From contig JAOTON010001703.1 of the NCBI GenBank assembly GCA_034440635.1, positions 702,243 to 766,242 on the forward strand: 64,000 nt of DNA. The letters run 5' to 3'. Within the stretch, counting starts at the first letter, position 1. Every line of letters begins with the position of its first letter. The notes beneath the pieces are model-generated. The model made no database searches, was not told where the DNA came from, and saw only the letters and a list, made by a program, of their open reading frames with translations. Origin of the DNA: Lepas anatifera (taxonomy: Eukaryota; Arthropoda; Thecostraca; Lepadidae). Below are positions 36,029-47,764 of the stretch, one piece after another. The translations under genes and the position numbers were made by a program.

Positions 36029-36240
36029 TAATGCAATTATTCTAATAAGTAATTTAACTCAATCATCATTTTCCAACTATATTTGATGACAATTACTCGC
36101 GCTCCCGTAGCTCGTTGGTGAGGTCGGACCGTAATGCATTATTCTAATAAGTAATTTAACTCAATCATCATTTTCCAACTATATTTGATGACAATCACTC
36201 GCCGCTCCCGTAGCTCAGTTGGTAGAGCGTCGGACTCCCG
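36029..36240 (+). repeat. 103-bp tandem duplication including a SINE head
   Basis: The segment starting TAATGCAATTATTCTAATAA at 36029 recurs from 36132 (TAATGCATTATTCTAATAAG) with only small differences through CTCCCGTAGCTC. The first unit ends in the first about 35 nt of SINE A; the second unit runs into the full SINE. The duplication therefore happened after the SINE inserted. Confidence 0.85.
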
Positions 36241-36550
36241 CCCGCTGCTCAGAAACATGCAGTGGCAGTGTATGTATGTACAGGCTTGGGATCGGTTCCC
36301 CTGAGACGCTCCGGTGCTCAAAATTTTCCCGACGTAGGTCGGCTGGCTACTGACTGGTGGTAGGGTGACCTGAGTGGGGCGGCCGTCCCCGTGCTTTGTG
36401 GGATGTTAAACTTCGGCTTCTAAATTTACCCTTCATTGTGGGAGTTGCTCGTTCGGGTGGTGGGGTCGGAGTCTCCGTGACAAGTCCCTTGATGGCCTTA
36501 GTGAAGCCCCGACTCCAAAAACAGAACTTGCAACAACTTGAAAAATTTAA
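36201..36550 (+). mobile_element. SINE family A, copy 3 (tRNA-derived)
   Basis: Perfect A box TAGCTCAGTTGG, the CATGCAGTGGCAGTG stem region, B-box-like GGATCGGTTCC, the conserved GC-rich body, TTTGTGGGATGTTAAAC (one change from the other copies) and a short A-rich tail. The head differs from the others (CTCCCG instead of CCCCGG), suggesting a subfamily. Confidence 0.9.
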
Positions 36551-36554
36551 AACT

Positions 36555-37765
36555 GCCACCTGAAATAAAAAATCATCGGAGTTCTATTAGTCTAGTTTTC
36601 TGCATTACAGATACAATCCGCAGGTTAGAGGCAGCCAGTGTATTGTTGTCGCGACATCCGGTTTTTATGAATCCATATTCAGGGCATCTGTAAGGAACAG
36701 GAGGTCGTACCACATACTAGGACAAATAATTTTCCTGATCATCGATTACATAGATGGGGAACATGCTGATCAAAGGCTGTGCCAGAACATATGATCACTG
36801 TGAAATTGCTATATTGTGCATCCAGAATTCGGGGTGAAAGGCCAGTCAACAATTTACTTATCTAAATTGTTTGAACACTGGCTTAATCTGAGTACCTCTT
36901 CACTGACTACGCAATCATAAAGTACAAAAGATCATGTTTGATTTGTAGCTGCGATGTCAAAAGCCCAAAGAAGTCAGTCCAACCCAAGCAGCAAGCTGTT
37001 CTAAACACTCAATATGCACACATCACGAGCGGAAGCGTTTGGTCCCTTCTCCCCAACTTCCGGCGGCTTAACCAAACAGCTACTGGTGACATTTGTGCCG
37101 ACTTCTAAACGAGTGCAAACGAGCTGTTTAGCGCTTGTGATTGACCGTCCGCCAGTGGCTGGAAACGCTCTCGAAAACTCTGACAGCAGCGCCAGCAAAG
37201 TTGGCGAGTTCACGCGGTTACTCTCGCCAGCGTAAATGCGGTGACAGTTCGACAGGGAAATCGTTCTAATCTCAACACATGCTTCAGTTTTTTAAGGATA
37301 ATATCGGAAAAGTGGCAGAAAACTGCCCCAAAAGCCAATTTTTCCTGCTTTATTCTGTTCTAAGGAACCAACAATGTGTGGAAATATATCCCAGGGATGG
37401 GTCAGGTGGCTCCGTATTAGCCGCCTCCGTTTTAACCAGGACTCCACATCCTCGTGTCCCTTCCAATATGAAGTTTCCTGCGTCTGCTTTAAGCGGCGCG
37501 GTTTTGGAACACGTTCACCACGGTACGCCGGGCGCTAAGGTACGCGTGCTTGCATGTTGTTGCCCATGACACTGCCCGTACGTATGTGAATAAACGCAGG
37601 AGCGGGGAAAACTGTCATGCCCTCTCAGAATCTTGTCAGATTTATACTCACCATCCTGATGGCATTGCGGAGGAAGAACCGCCCTATAAATACACTTTAG
37701 GCCTAAATGTCCTTTGTCCCCACTTTTGGAGCTAGTTTATTTTCTCCCTGCTCCAGAATATTTCC
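36555..37765. other. No gene recognised
   Basis: A GC-richer stretch near 37010-37240 carries frames open on both strands, but without domains or clear splice context. Confidence 0.4.
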
Positions 37766-37771
37766 TCTAAT

Positions 37772-38062
37772 CAGTGGTGGATCCAGGGGAGGCAAAAAAG
37801 GCATTTGCCATCTCAAACGGAAAAGCTTGGGGCAAAACAATGTCCCCCAAAGCTGTCGACCTCCTTGTTGCCCCGACTCCTTTTTAGTTTGTAAGCAAGG
37901 TTTTCGTGCTTCGACTCTCAACTTCAAACAGACAAAGTCAACTTCAATGTGAAAACATAGGGTCTTGGATAGCAATAATAGGTATCTTGTGGGCTCATCT
38001 TTCACCCCGTGACGTTTTGTTTGCTTACCCTCCCCCAAACCTACCGAGTAGATCCACCACTG
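37772..38062 (+). mobile_element. hAT-type MITE, 291 bp
   Basis: Terminal inverted repeats CAGTGGTGGATCCAGGGG and, on the complement, CAGTGGTGGATCTACTCG. The flanking 8-mers CCTCTAAT and TCCCTGAT agree at five of eight positions, consistent with a decayed target duplication. The termini belong to the same class as 62179-62373. There is no transposase. Confidence 0.7.
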
Positions 38063-38064
38063 TC

Positions 38065-39010
38065 CCTGATATCTTTCGGAAAAAATATCAAACTATGGAC
38101 AATATCATCGGGGTAATCTCATAAATACTCCATCTGAGCGAGATCGTGTGGTAGATCCCTGTTGCTTTTGATGAGTCCGGATCTGGAAATTATTTGACCA
38201 AAGACCTGGAAAGATCATATTTATTATCAAAATGAGTTTTGTAAGTATGTGAAGACTGAAATCCCCCTACTAAAGCTATTTCATGGGGTGACTTTCAACT
38301 ATAGTTGGTTTACATAATTATAAGTACACAAATAGGAGACCCGGGCAGTTTGCTACTCAAATCGCTACTCTGCTAAAACTAACAAATAGATAAACTTATA
38401 AACAAACCAATAAGAAAAGTTTGAGGGAGCCCGTCATCACGTAAGAAAATCCATGAACTGGGCGAGCTGCACTGTCGCAGCGCCAGTCACAGTTCATTAA
38501 CACCTTAAAGGAGCCAACCCGTTACCCGAAACAGCGTCAGACTGTGGCTCGCATGGCCTAATGCAATCAATTTCTCTTCAGGTCTGACCTTTACTGTTCG
38601 GGCGGCGCTGCGTTAAACCAAAGTCACCGTTCTTCATTGATGTTGCGGGTGCCTACTCGGAGCGCACACGTGGGCGGCTACTTCCGCAACAGCAGACTGT
38701 AAACGTGCTCAATCCGCCTACTCATGCCTTATCAACCCTGTTCCTCCTTTATTATTCCTCAAGCAGGTACAAAGCGAATTGTGAATTAATGAAAGGAAAC
38801 GGCCCGCCAGCCTTCAGCAGCCTTTTATGGAAAATAACCGAATGACTTTGCAAGTAGAAAATGGATGGGCGCCATATGAACCTCGAAGCCGCCGCTCCCT
38901 TAAGCCTCATGATGATGGTAGCGGCAAATGTAAAATGGTCATCTTTAGTTTGGGTTTGAAGTATGATTTTAATGATATTTAAAAAGGAGACGAGAAGTGT
39001 AGAATGTTAG
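38065..39010. other. No gene recognised
   Basis: No convincing coding frame, repeat or terminus. Confidence 0.45.
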
Positions 39011-39011
39011 G

Positions 39012-39155
39012 CATGGGTGGAAATGCCGGGGGGTGGGGGGTCAGGATCCCCCTGGATTTTGGGTCTCCCATAGGCTTTGTATATGGCTTGTATTGCCGTG
39101 CCAGTGTTAACCCACCCAGGACCCCCTCTGGATCGAGAAGAGATCTCCAGCCATG
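39012..39155 (+). mobile_element. 144-bp MITE with perfect 8-bp target duplication
   Basis: ATGTTAGG is present on both sides (39004-39011 and 39156-39163). The ends CATGGGTGGAAATGCC and, on the complement, CATGGCTGGAGATCTC are imperfect inverted repeats. Relatives lie at 43680-43829 and, inverted, 32993-33140. The 8-bp duplication suggests a hAT-type mobilising transposase. Confidence 0.85.
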
Positions 39156-39164
39156 ATGTTAGGT

Positions 39165-40625
39165 ATATACTACTCGAAATCGAATAAAAACAAGTGATTT
39201 AAATCGGCTTCGTCATCATTGGTATTTTCCGAGGTTCAACGGTTGTTGCTATCTTGCACCCATAACGCAGGGTGGAGCCGGCACTGTCAAGAGGTTTCCG
39301 CATCGCGGTCACTCGGGTGTCCATTGGAACGAACGTTCAGTGTAAGATTGACCAATTCGCAGTCAGGGGAGCGATTTGCAGCTCGCGTCTCCTACATCCG
39401 CTATTACTGGACAGCCGCAGGCCAGTCTTGGCTTTCACCTCCCTCAGCCTGCTCCCTTTGTTTCACTGTTCGATCGCTCTTAGTAAACATTTGTTTCAGT
39501 GGTTTCGGGATGAGGGATAACTCAGAGAATGGGAGACCGAGGCCGGGCGGTGGTATACAATTCACTGCTCTCTTGGCCTCCCGGTCGACTCTCTCGTTCT
39601 CCCTAATACCGACCAGGGGGACCCATGTTTACTAGGGACCCATGTCAGAAGGACATATTGTGGTCGGTAGGATCTCTGCATGATTAAATTAAAAATGTAT
39701 GAAAATTCTGGATGGGAATCAAAAGCTACCAGTGTCTGCAAAGGTGAATGGAAGTCGGTAAAAATCACATATCAGTCGTTCCTACATCGCAAAACATGGT
39801 CTAGACAGCGAAAGGTAGCACAGGGTTGCGCAGTAAAAAACGATCCATGGCCTGGTAGCAAAGCAATAGAGGCTCTGCGCCAAATTCTCGCCGAATTCAA
39901 AGAATAGACCAATAGCTACATGGCTTTGCAGCTGCTTAAGTCCGCCCACCTTTGAGACTCAAATTTCCAATATAATGATAGGATAACAAAAATCGCAGCA
40001 CTTAAAAATTTGTTGAGCCAATTTATGTATCCGTTTGCAAAGAAAACGATGAGGTTTCGAGTCGGTTTCGGTAATTGTCATAGCAGAACCAGAGCAGTTG
40101 CGTTTCCAAAAGCGGCTGCGTTTCCAAAATAATCACTGCGTAATCGAAACCTCAGCAGTTTAGAATTTTACAAGTTATCTAATATAGTACAAATATTTAA
40201 CAAAAAATAAAACTCCCTGGTTTTGGGTCGTTTTCGGTGACTGCCTTGGCAGTTATGCAATGCCAAAGAAATAACTAACAGTTCAAAAAGCCATCTAGAA
40301 AAAGTGCATTGCTTTCGTACTTAGGTAGCCACCATTTTCCAACTTGTATTTACAAAATTGCTACTTACCGCATCTATAATCAGTTTGATGGATTTTCTGA
40401 TAAAACCTTGGGAAGTTTTGTGGAAAATACACCGGCATCAAATGCTGATCATTTGGCAACTCCACAAGCTGCAAGTCTGGCCCGGCTTTGCAGTCGACGG
40501 CACGTGATTCTCTGGAAGCGTGAAACTTTTATCAACTCTGTCACAAGTGCTGTTTACACGGTAGCTCAACAGGTACGGACACAGCAGGGCAGTCAGGCAG
40601 ATGTGGCAGCGACGCCAGGGACGAA
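39165..40625. other. No gene recognised
   Basis: Frames of 70-138 codons at 39219-39635 and 40309-40650 lack domains and start/stop context that would support a gene. Confidence 0.4.
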
Positions 40626-40626
40626 T

Positions 40627-40928
40627 TTTTGGGGGCAAGTGGTAAGATAGGGCTGTAGTAAAAAAATACTGTTACTTCTTTCAGACAACAATTTGCGTTC
40701 TTCGAAGACACCAGATACAGTGTTTCGATATCTCTTTGAATTCGTCGCTGCATGCCCGCTTGGCTTGGTTTGGTTTGACGCGTCCAAGCCAAGCGCCCTC
40801 CACTGAGAAATGCAGTAGGATATTGAGACAAAACTAGATTTATTTATTTTTCTAAAGGGCGCAGGCTGCTATCAGAAAACAGTTACAGCTTTTCGCGCTG
40901 TAGCCCTATCCTACCACTTGCTCCAAAG
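40627..40928 (+). mobile_element. Inverted-repeat unit of about 300 bp (possible MITE)
   Basis: GCAAGTGGTAAGATAGGGCT at 40635 is mirrored at about 40903-40922 (AGCCCTATCCTACCACTTGC), with weaker pairing extending outward through TTTTGGGG / CTCCAAAG. No clear target duplication, so a simple inverted repeat is also possible. Confidence 0.5.
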
Positions 40929-40929
40929 T

Positions 40930-41720
40930 ATTCACCCTCACTGAAAACAGTGTTTCAGGAGGCTGAAGAGCCTTGGTGTAGTTTTTAAGCCCCATAATGA
41001 GGCTTCCAGGATACAAGAAACGATCCACATCAAGTATCCCTACCCTCATAAAAAGGGTAGGGCTAATCGTTTTGCCCTATCGTAGTGCCTAACAAAATAG
41101 TGTCCAACACCATCTAGTCAAAAAGATAGTGTCCAACACCTATCGTAGTGCCTAACAAAGATAGTGTCCAACAATCTTTTGAATAGATTGGTGAACACGC
41201 AATCGCATGAGTAGGAGCTATAATGTCACGTGATGAATTTGTTTGTCCTCTCTTAAACTTTTGTCAGAAGCCAGAATGCGGAAACAGTTACAAATTTCAC
41301 ACAGAGCAGCCTTCTATATCTTAATACTGACATTAATCAAATATCCGACTTCGATATTTCTTAGCATAATGATGTAAGTTCAGGTAATTAAGATACATTC
41401 AGATCTTAACATTATCTTACAAGATCATTCGATCTAATATAAAACAATCTTACATAAACCAATGCATATATGTTAGATGCATGATTGTGATGAATTAATA
41501 TCAGCTGAAGATTTGAATATCTTTCTTTCAAGAATATATTTCACAAAACACGGCTGTAAACTTTGCAAAACGATTGCAAATTATCCGTCACACCTTGCCC
41601 CTCGTGTCACGTTAATAACCCCACGTCGCTTCAACGTACCATCGTCTCGACACCAAACCCACCCCACCCCCCCCACCCCATCCCCCCCATCCCCCCGACC
41701 ACTTCTGTGACGTTGTCCGT
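40930..41720. other. No gene; short repeats and C-rich tract
   Basis: Contains short direct repeats (ATAGTGTCCAACA three times, CTATCGTAGTGCCTAACAAA twice, 41076-41172) and the C-rich tract at 41655-41700. Confidence 0.6.
41655..41700 (-). repeat. C-rich tract, G-quadruplex motif on minus strand
   Basis: Six or more runs of at least three Cs separated by one to three bases; the minus strand therefore satisfies the standard four-run G-quadruplex pattern. Confidence 0.75.
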
Positions 41721-42519
41721 CCTCATCGCACCTCTTCCCTGGCTGGGGGGTGATTTGGAACTAAATGAAAGAAAATGGGGGTGCAATGCACCGTTTCATT
41801 TGAAATGTTTTTTTCCAGAAATTTTGAAAAGACTCCCATCTTTATTTCTTCATCCTTAAACCTCTGATTCACAATGAACTGTTTTGCAGCCAAGACTATT
41901 AGATTGACAACATTCCATGTTTCTAATGATCCAAAGAGAATGTTTGTAACAGTGCCAGATATCTGTTTTGTTGTGGCAAGCTTTGAGTTAATTTTTCTAA
42001 CTAGATCATCCCAAAATCCTCTAACCTCTCCACACTCTGCGAAGAAATGCTCAATTGTCTCTATGCTACCGCACCTATCACAGAATGGATCATCTATCAC
42101 TTTTCGTATGCACAAGAACCTTCGAGTTGGAAACAACCTATGAACTATCCTATATTGTAAATTTTGAAGCTTTGTTGGTTTCGTGATGTTAAATGGAAGT
42201 AAGTATACTTTACACCAGTCTCCGTATTCAACTCCTTCGTCTATCCATTTTATTTGCGCTCTGGCGGCTATCTCCTTTAGAAATTTGTTTGAAAAATATT
42301 TAACTTTAATCCGCTGAACCGGGACAACTTTTCCTTTCACTTCTATCCCACGGCCAAGCACCTTCTCCTGAACGGTTAGTATTTCACTGCCAACGGCAAG
42401 CCGTCTCCATATCGCAGGAATGGCCCGGCACCAGCCCATATAAACAAGAGGATCCAGTCGTGTCGAGTTATTGCTTTCCTTAAACGAATTATAATCCAAG
42501 CTCTGTTCCTGATGATTAA

Positions 42520-44753
42520 CCCATTAACGCCCAGCGGGTCATTTTTGTCCTCTGACTTTGACAGGCTGCAGAATCGGTACCAGTGAAGTGATCTTCATGT
42601 TTATGATATGGATGTGTGTTTCAGAGCGTGGACAAGCTGGAAAAATGTATTTGAAAATTCTAGGTTTTTATGGGACGATTTTGGTGGAACTTATTTTGGC
42701 GAGGTTTTGGTCAGCGTGAGATAGCTCTGCAAATTATTTTTTCTCGCAATAACATATGGAAAGCTGAAAAGGGTTTGCATGATTGACATTAAGCCAAGAC
42801 CACTAGGAGTCAGATGGTGAAGAAGGAGTAAGATTTTCTTGAACGGCTTTGCCATGAGACATCGTCAAATATGAAGCGGACAAAAATGACCCGCTGGGCG
42901 TTGCGGACATCTGCGGGCCGCTGAAAATGAGGAAAGAGATGTGTCCGTCCTCCGTCTGGTGCGTTAGGTGCACAATGTTACCTAGAGGGAAGGGAGGCAT
43001 TGTGGGTCCTGTGAATGCAGGGTTGCCAGTTTATATATTTTTCATCAAATCTGAAGATTTTTAGTGCAATGTCGATACGATTGGAAACTTTGAAGTTCAT
43101 GAAATGCTTCCTACCGTTTTCGGGGTCGTCTTATTTTAGGAATGATTATCACATAATTTTAACGGAAACATGCAAGATGGTTCCAGTATTTTGCAAAGGC
43201 GTTATTAAATACAATTTTCAGGGGTTTGAAAACTTATTGAAATTTTAGCATTGACTTAAAGCTAGCAGAGCCTTGTCTTTTCCCTTGATGGTTGTGTGTA
43301 GTGGATAGAGAGAATAGGGAACAGTAGCGGATTGAGGACTTCATTGGGTGGTGGGGGGGTTGGGGGTCTCGAGCCTCCCCGCCATGGCCTCGAACAGCCC
43401 TCAGTAATGCATTTAGGTACTATAGGCACACTGACATTTCGGTAGGGGGGCTTGAGCCTTCCTAGCCCCTTGTGTCCAATAATGATTGAAAGCCAATGAC
43501 CAGCTGACAAAAATGAGTTGGAAATTATCGCGGCCGCCGCGCTGGTTTGTTTTGACGAGATGGTGCAGTGTCAAACGTCAGGAGCAGTATAAAACGGATG
43601 AAAGCTTGGGAAGTTCTAGAACTTCCGTCTAAAACGCAACTAGCACTATTTTTGCTTGGTTCTAGTCAAGTGAAACTACCATGAGTGAACATCCCGGGGG
43701 TTAGGAGGAGGGGTCAAGACCTGCCTGTATTTTTTTGTCTCCCACAGACTTTGTCTAGGGCTTGCATTGCAGTGCCAGCGTTAAACCATCCAGAACCCCT
43801 CCTGGATCGAGAAGAAATCTCCAGCCATGGAGACATAAAAATATCGAAAGCATAGTTGTTAGCAATGCCACAGATCAAATGTTTTGCAGGAAAAGAAGCA
43901 AAATAAGTTGTTTTAAGTGCGCAAGATAGCGGAGCGGATCAAGTGCATGTCATAATCATACCATCACAAAATATATTAGTCATGAGGATGAGAAAGATGA
44001 TGAGCTGACCATCGTTACAATGACCAGTGGCGTGCCTGGAAATGTGGACGTTCACATTTATGCAACTATGAAGCGCGCTACTTGTTCCAAAGAAAAGTTG
44101 AAAAGATGGAAATGGACTCGTTTGGAGATTTGGAGATTAATGAAGCTAATGTGCACCGCGTGGGGAGCTAACGGATTGAGTTTTCAAAACTTTTCATCTG
44201 TATGCTGAACATTACGATTTCTCGTTGAAAGCTCAGTGAGCATCAGTCACAAAGTCTGGGAGGCGGAGAAGGAAGGGGTAGAGACAAAGAAACAGTTTTC
44301 CAAAACCTTTGATATTCACAAATATTCTTAAAATACTATGATGTTCACAATTTTAGTCTATCCCCGCAAATCATCAGTCTAGGTTAACCACGTTTGTATA
44401 CTATTTGCAAATATGCTGTTAGTGTTGTCTTTAATTAAACCTTAAGAGCATAGAACTGTCTAAACATTCTGCTATGGCCTATATGCAAGAGGAAATAAAA
44501 ACACTTCACAGAACTGCAGTAAAGCGATGCGAATTGGGCCGCTGAGTGCGGTGACAGCGCCGCCCGGGAGCCGGCCGCGCAGTGCCAGCCGATGTCTCAA
44601 ACGCCCAGCGGGTCATTTTTGTCCGGTGTCATATCTCAGAATCTAAAAGTGGTATCGACTTAAAACTTTAGGAACATCTTATTGGGCATATTCTAAGCAT
44701 AGAAAAATTTTTCGCCAATTTTAAAGCTGGAACTAGGTGCGGGCGTTAATGGG
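42520..44753 (+). mobile_element. piggyBac-type non-autonomous element, 2.2 kb
   Basis: Flanked by TTAA on both sides (42516-42519, 44754-44757). The terminal inverted repeats are 13 bp, CCCATTAACGCCC, perfect at both ends; a CCC start plus TTAA duplication is the piggyBac signature. A 25-bp subterminal motif (AACGCCCAGCGGGTCATTTT...) occurs at 42526, inverted at 42878-42902, and direct at 44600. No frame resembling a piggyBac transposase was found; the interior includes other repeat material such as the MITE at 43680-43829. It interrupts the LINE pseudogene. Confidence 0.92.
43680..43829 (+). mobile_element. MITE related to 39012-39155, inside the piggyBac-type element
   Basis: The left end CATGAGTGAACATCCC and right complement CATGGCTGGAGATTTC match the family at 39012-39155, as do the internal TTTGTCTAGGGCTTGCATTG and CCAGAACCCCTCCTGGATCG. 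Flanking 8-mers (GAAACTAC, GAGACATA) match only at four positions, so the target duplication has decayed. Confidence 0.7.
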
Positions 44754-45334
44754 TTAAGGAATGCATCAATGAACGATATACTGTTTTCGTACAATGCAGC
44801 ATTGAAAATAATTTTCCCTTCCACCCAAATAGCTTCATTATTCCACATTATTTGTTTACGGACTTCCTTTCCACAAGTAAGTTCTTTGATGGGGACCGCT
44901 TCTCTGAACCAACCTAACATCTCTCTATAAAACGCAGCTACTCTTCTGTCTTTAACCCATGCAAAATTGCAACTCATATGCAATATGTGCTCTAACTTAA
45001 CACGAATCCTTTTCTGAACAATTTTCGCGAACCCTATATCCATATTCCTCAAGATTCTGCCAATCCAAGAGCAACGCAGCCCTTTATAAAGATTTATCAC
45101 ATTTGGACAGTTTAAGCCTCCATTCTAGACTTCTTGACACAGCACCTCTCTAGCAACTTTTGGCGGACGCCCCCTCCAAATGAAACGCATAATTTTACTT
45201 TGAATTGTGTCCAGATGTCTCTTTTGAAAAATTACTGCGGAGGTCATGTGGATTAGCTGAGAAATAAGGAGATTTGAATATCGGTCAGATTTTGCTAATA
45301 TTATTCTCAGGAAGCTGCATTGCGACTATTTGAC

Positions 45335-46356
45335 CCATGCCCGACGGGGGTTCGGCGCCACCTTCGCCCCACCGGGAGCCACCGGTGGCCCCCTCTAACT
45401 CCGAAAATATGGGAGTTAACGCAAATCTGCAAATTTTTTGGAAAGCTCGTGTGAATTCAGTATGATTTTACTGTACATGTTTAAGTGCTCAGGTCAATGG
45501 TTTGACCTTCAGAGGTCATATTGGGTCACGCTAGGCTATTTCCACTAAAACATGCAATTATTAAGAAACCTGGGCATAGCACTCATGCCATTAGAGCTAA
45601 TGAGATCTGGTAAATACATTTGATAGGGAAATGCCACGGCTTTCTCCACTATTTAGAACAAAATGACCTCCCGCCAGTGGTTTGACCTCCAGAAGTCACC
45701 TCTTGACCTAACATGAACTGAGGTCACAGAATGTCAGAAAGTGAACTTGTCGTATATTAAATGAACGCCAGTGACGAGACATACACGATGACCTTTAATT
45801 CAGCGCTCTAGCTTAATTAAGTAAAACATTATAGTCAAAATACTGTTTTTGACCCTGGTGACTTGTGATGACCTTACATAGGTCAAAGGGAAAGTATCGC
45901 CCCTGGAATCTGTAAAAGGGTGGCCAAGAATGCTTTTCTGAGAAATGTGAACATTTGCAATCACTTTTGTGACTTTTAGATCATAAGGCAGCTTTTCCCC
46001 ATGCTTTTACAATGGGAGAGGTCCCCTCGCGCCCTGACCTCAGGTCACCAAATCGAAATTCCCGGATATAAATTTTGTAAACCCTGGAGGGGTTATCAAG
46101 TGTAGAAAGTTTTAAATAGATTGGCTTAGAAATGTAGCTATGGTAGAGCTCAAAAGCTGAAGTGAGGTGACCTTAGTTGACTTCGCCTGGTGACCTGACC
46201 TAGTATGGCCCGGGGTAAAGAAATTTAGGGATGGTGGGAAAATGATGGGGTGAGAGGTAGACCCCACAACTGCGGTGCTGCGCCTCGTCATGTTTCTGTT
46301 ATTCTGAAGAAGTCTTAGGGGACATGGATGGCCTCCCGGTGGGGCAAAGGTTGGGG
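45335..46356 (+). mobile_element. TTAA-family element, diverged copy
   Basis: The GC-rich ends (CCCACCGGGAGCCACCGG near 45368; complement of GGCCTCCCGGTGGGGCAAAG near 46330) form inverted repeats, and the interior has many TGACC/GGTCA words. The right edge has TTAT at 46357-46360 where TTAA would be expected; the left edge abuts the LINE pseudogene and is not sharply defined. A strongly diverged family member is the best reading. Confidence 0.5.
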
Positions 46357-46385
46357 TTATACACGTACTGCTTTATGCCTTTTAA

Positions 46386-47366
46386 CACCCGCCCCGGTGG
46401 GCATCCGAGCCACCTCCGCCATGGTGGAGGGCGTTCAAACACCCCACCCCTCGAACTCGGCTCCTATGCGGGATAGCGAAAAAACGGGAAGCTGGTGGAT
46501 AGCTCATACAAACTCATGGAAAACTACACCGGTCACTTTTAAGCTCAGGTCAATATTGAGGTCATGACAGGTCAAAGAAGGTTGCATGCTTGAGTAGAGT
46601 TTTGGGGCTCTAGCGTCTGACAGAGTTAAATTAGAATAATTTTGTAGGCACCATTCGTTTCCTCTCGTCACGGAAAATGGAATGATGTATAATATGACTA
46701 TACTAGGTCAAAACAAAAATGACCTGACCTCAGGCCAGGTCAAGGTCATTATCCAATCTGGCATAGTCAATATGCGTATAAATTGACTCGCAATAGCTAT
46801 TCAAACTTAATGGTATCAATATAAAGCTGTATCTTCATTTCCTGCAAGTTATTGACCCAAGTCTGAAAACTCTTAAGCGCCCCAGATCACCTCTCAGAGG
46901 TCACAGGTAAAACAATGCAAGATGAACCTGGAAAGGGGCCCAGGATACTGTCATTAGGAGAATATGAATACATTCTCAGCTGTATCTACACAAATACAGC
47001 CCAATTCTTGTTTTCCCCATGCATTTCCAATGAAGAGGTCATGATCCGTACCTGACCTTAGCTCCTTGATATGAAAAATTGTGGAATGTATTTTGTAGTT
47101 CTCAGTGGGCCCCTATGTGGTATAAGTTTCAATCCGATAGACACATCCCTTTCTAACTTATGCCACCTTAAACATTTTTGGAGGTAAGGTCACTTGACCT
47201 GTACTCGTGACCTGACCTGAGATGACCCAAACTTAAAATTCTGAGGAAAGCTGCGAAATTAATCAAGGTTAAGGTGTGCCAAGTACGGAGGCGCTTCACG
47301 CCACCGTTTTTTCGTGCCGCCGGAAAAACTCGAGGGAGGTGTTCAAACACCCCCACTGGGGCGAGG
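46386..47366 (-). mobile_element. TTAA-family element, minus orientation
   Basis: TTAA at 46382-46385 and TTAG at 47367-47370 flank it. On the minus strand it runs colinear with 11630-12466: GGTGGCGTGAAGCGCC... replaces CGGCGGCGCGTAGCGCC, and the far end (plus strand 46386-46440) has the double terminal motif with CGAGCCACC where the other copies have TGAGCCACC. The centre again carries a TGACCTGACCTCAGG... palindrome near 46723. No transposase. Confidence 0.78.
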
Positions 47367-47374
47367 TTAGGCTT

Positions 47375-47760
47375 GTACCCTCTTAGAATAGTCGTATTAG
47401 TCAGTATTCCATCAACACTTTCGTTTTTAAAGTTGATGATTGTTTTTTTTTGTTTTAGTTTGTCCGTTTTGGGCTACGGCTTAATTTTGTTCTGGGGTTG
47501 TTGGGGGGGGCAAACGGTCCTGGTTATTCTGGGCTTTCCACAGGCCTGAAACTTTTTCCTTTTGTGTAATGGAATGCGACGTCCACTAGCTTCTGATTTC
47601 TCTTCCGTATTTTTCGTAAGTCCGTATTTCCCTTCACGTCATTTCATGCTGTTCTTACCGCGAACGTTCCGTAACACTGCGGTCAGTCCTCGCCCCCTTG
47701 TATTACGCTTGGTAACACTGAGGCCGACTTCCCCACCATCCCGTGCGCTACATAATTTGT
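47375..47760. other. No gene recognised
   Basis: No supported feature between the TTAA element and the SINE B copy. Confidence 0.4.
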
Positions 47761-47764
47761 GGAT

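Larger units (their letters stand above)
41723..45325 (-). pseudogene. L1/Tx1-like LINE ORF2 C-terminal pseudogene, split by a transposon
   Basis: Minus strand, two parts: 44758-45325 and 41723-42515. The upstream part contains IMRFIWRGRPPKV, an in-frame TAG at about 45123 within the GGLNCPN block, CSWIGRI and the QIMWNN block typical of L1/Tx1 ORF2 C-termini. The downstream part contains LQYRIVHRLFPTRRFL and the Cys-x2-Cys ... His-x4-Cys zinc-knuckle (DRCGSIETIEHFFAEC). Between them lies the TTAA element at 42520-44753. Deleting that element plus one TTAA joins the two halves in one frame (Asp-Ala-Phe-Leu-Asn, then His-Gln-Glu-Gln), so the ORF was continuous at insertion. The RT catalytic core is missing: the copy is 5'-truncated near 45325. 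Confidence 0.9.
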
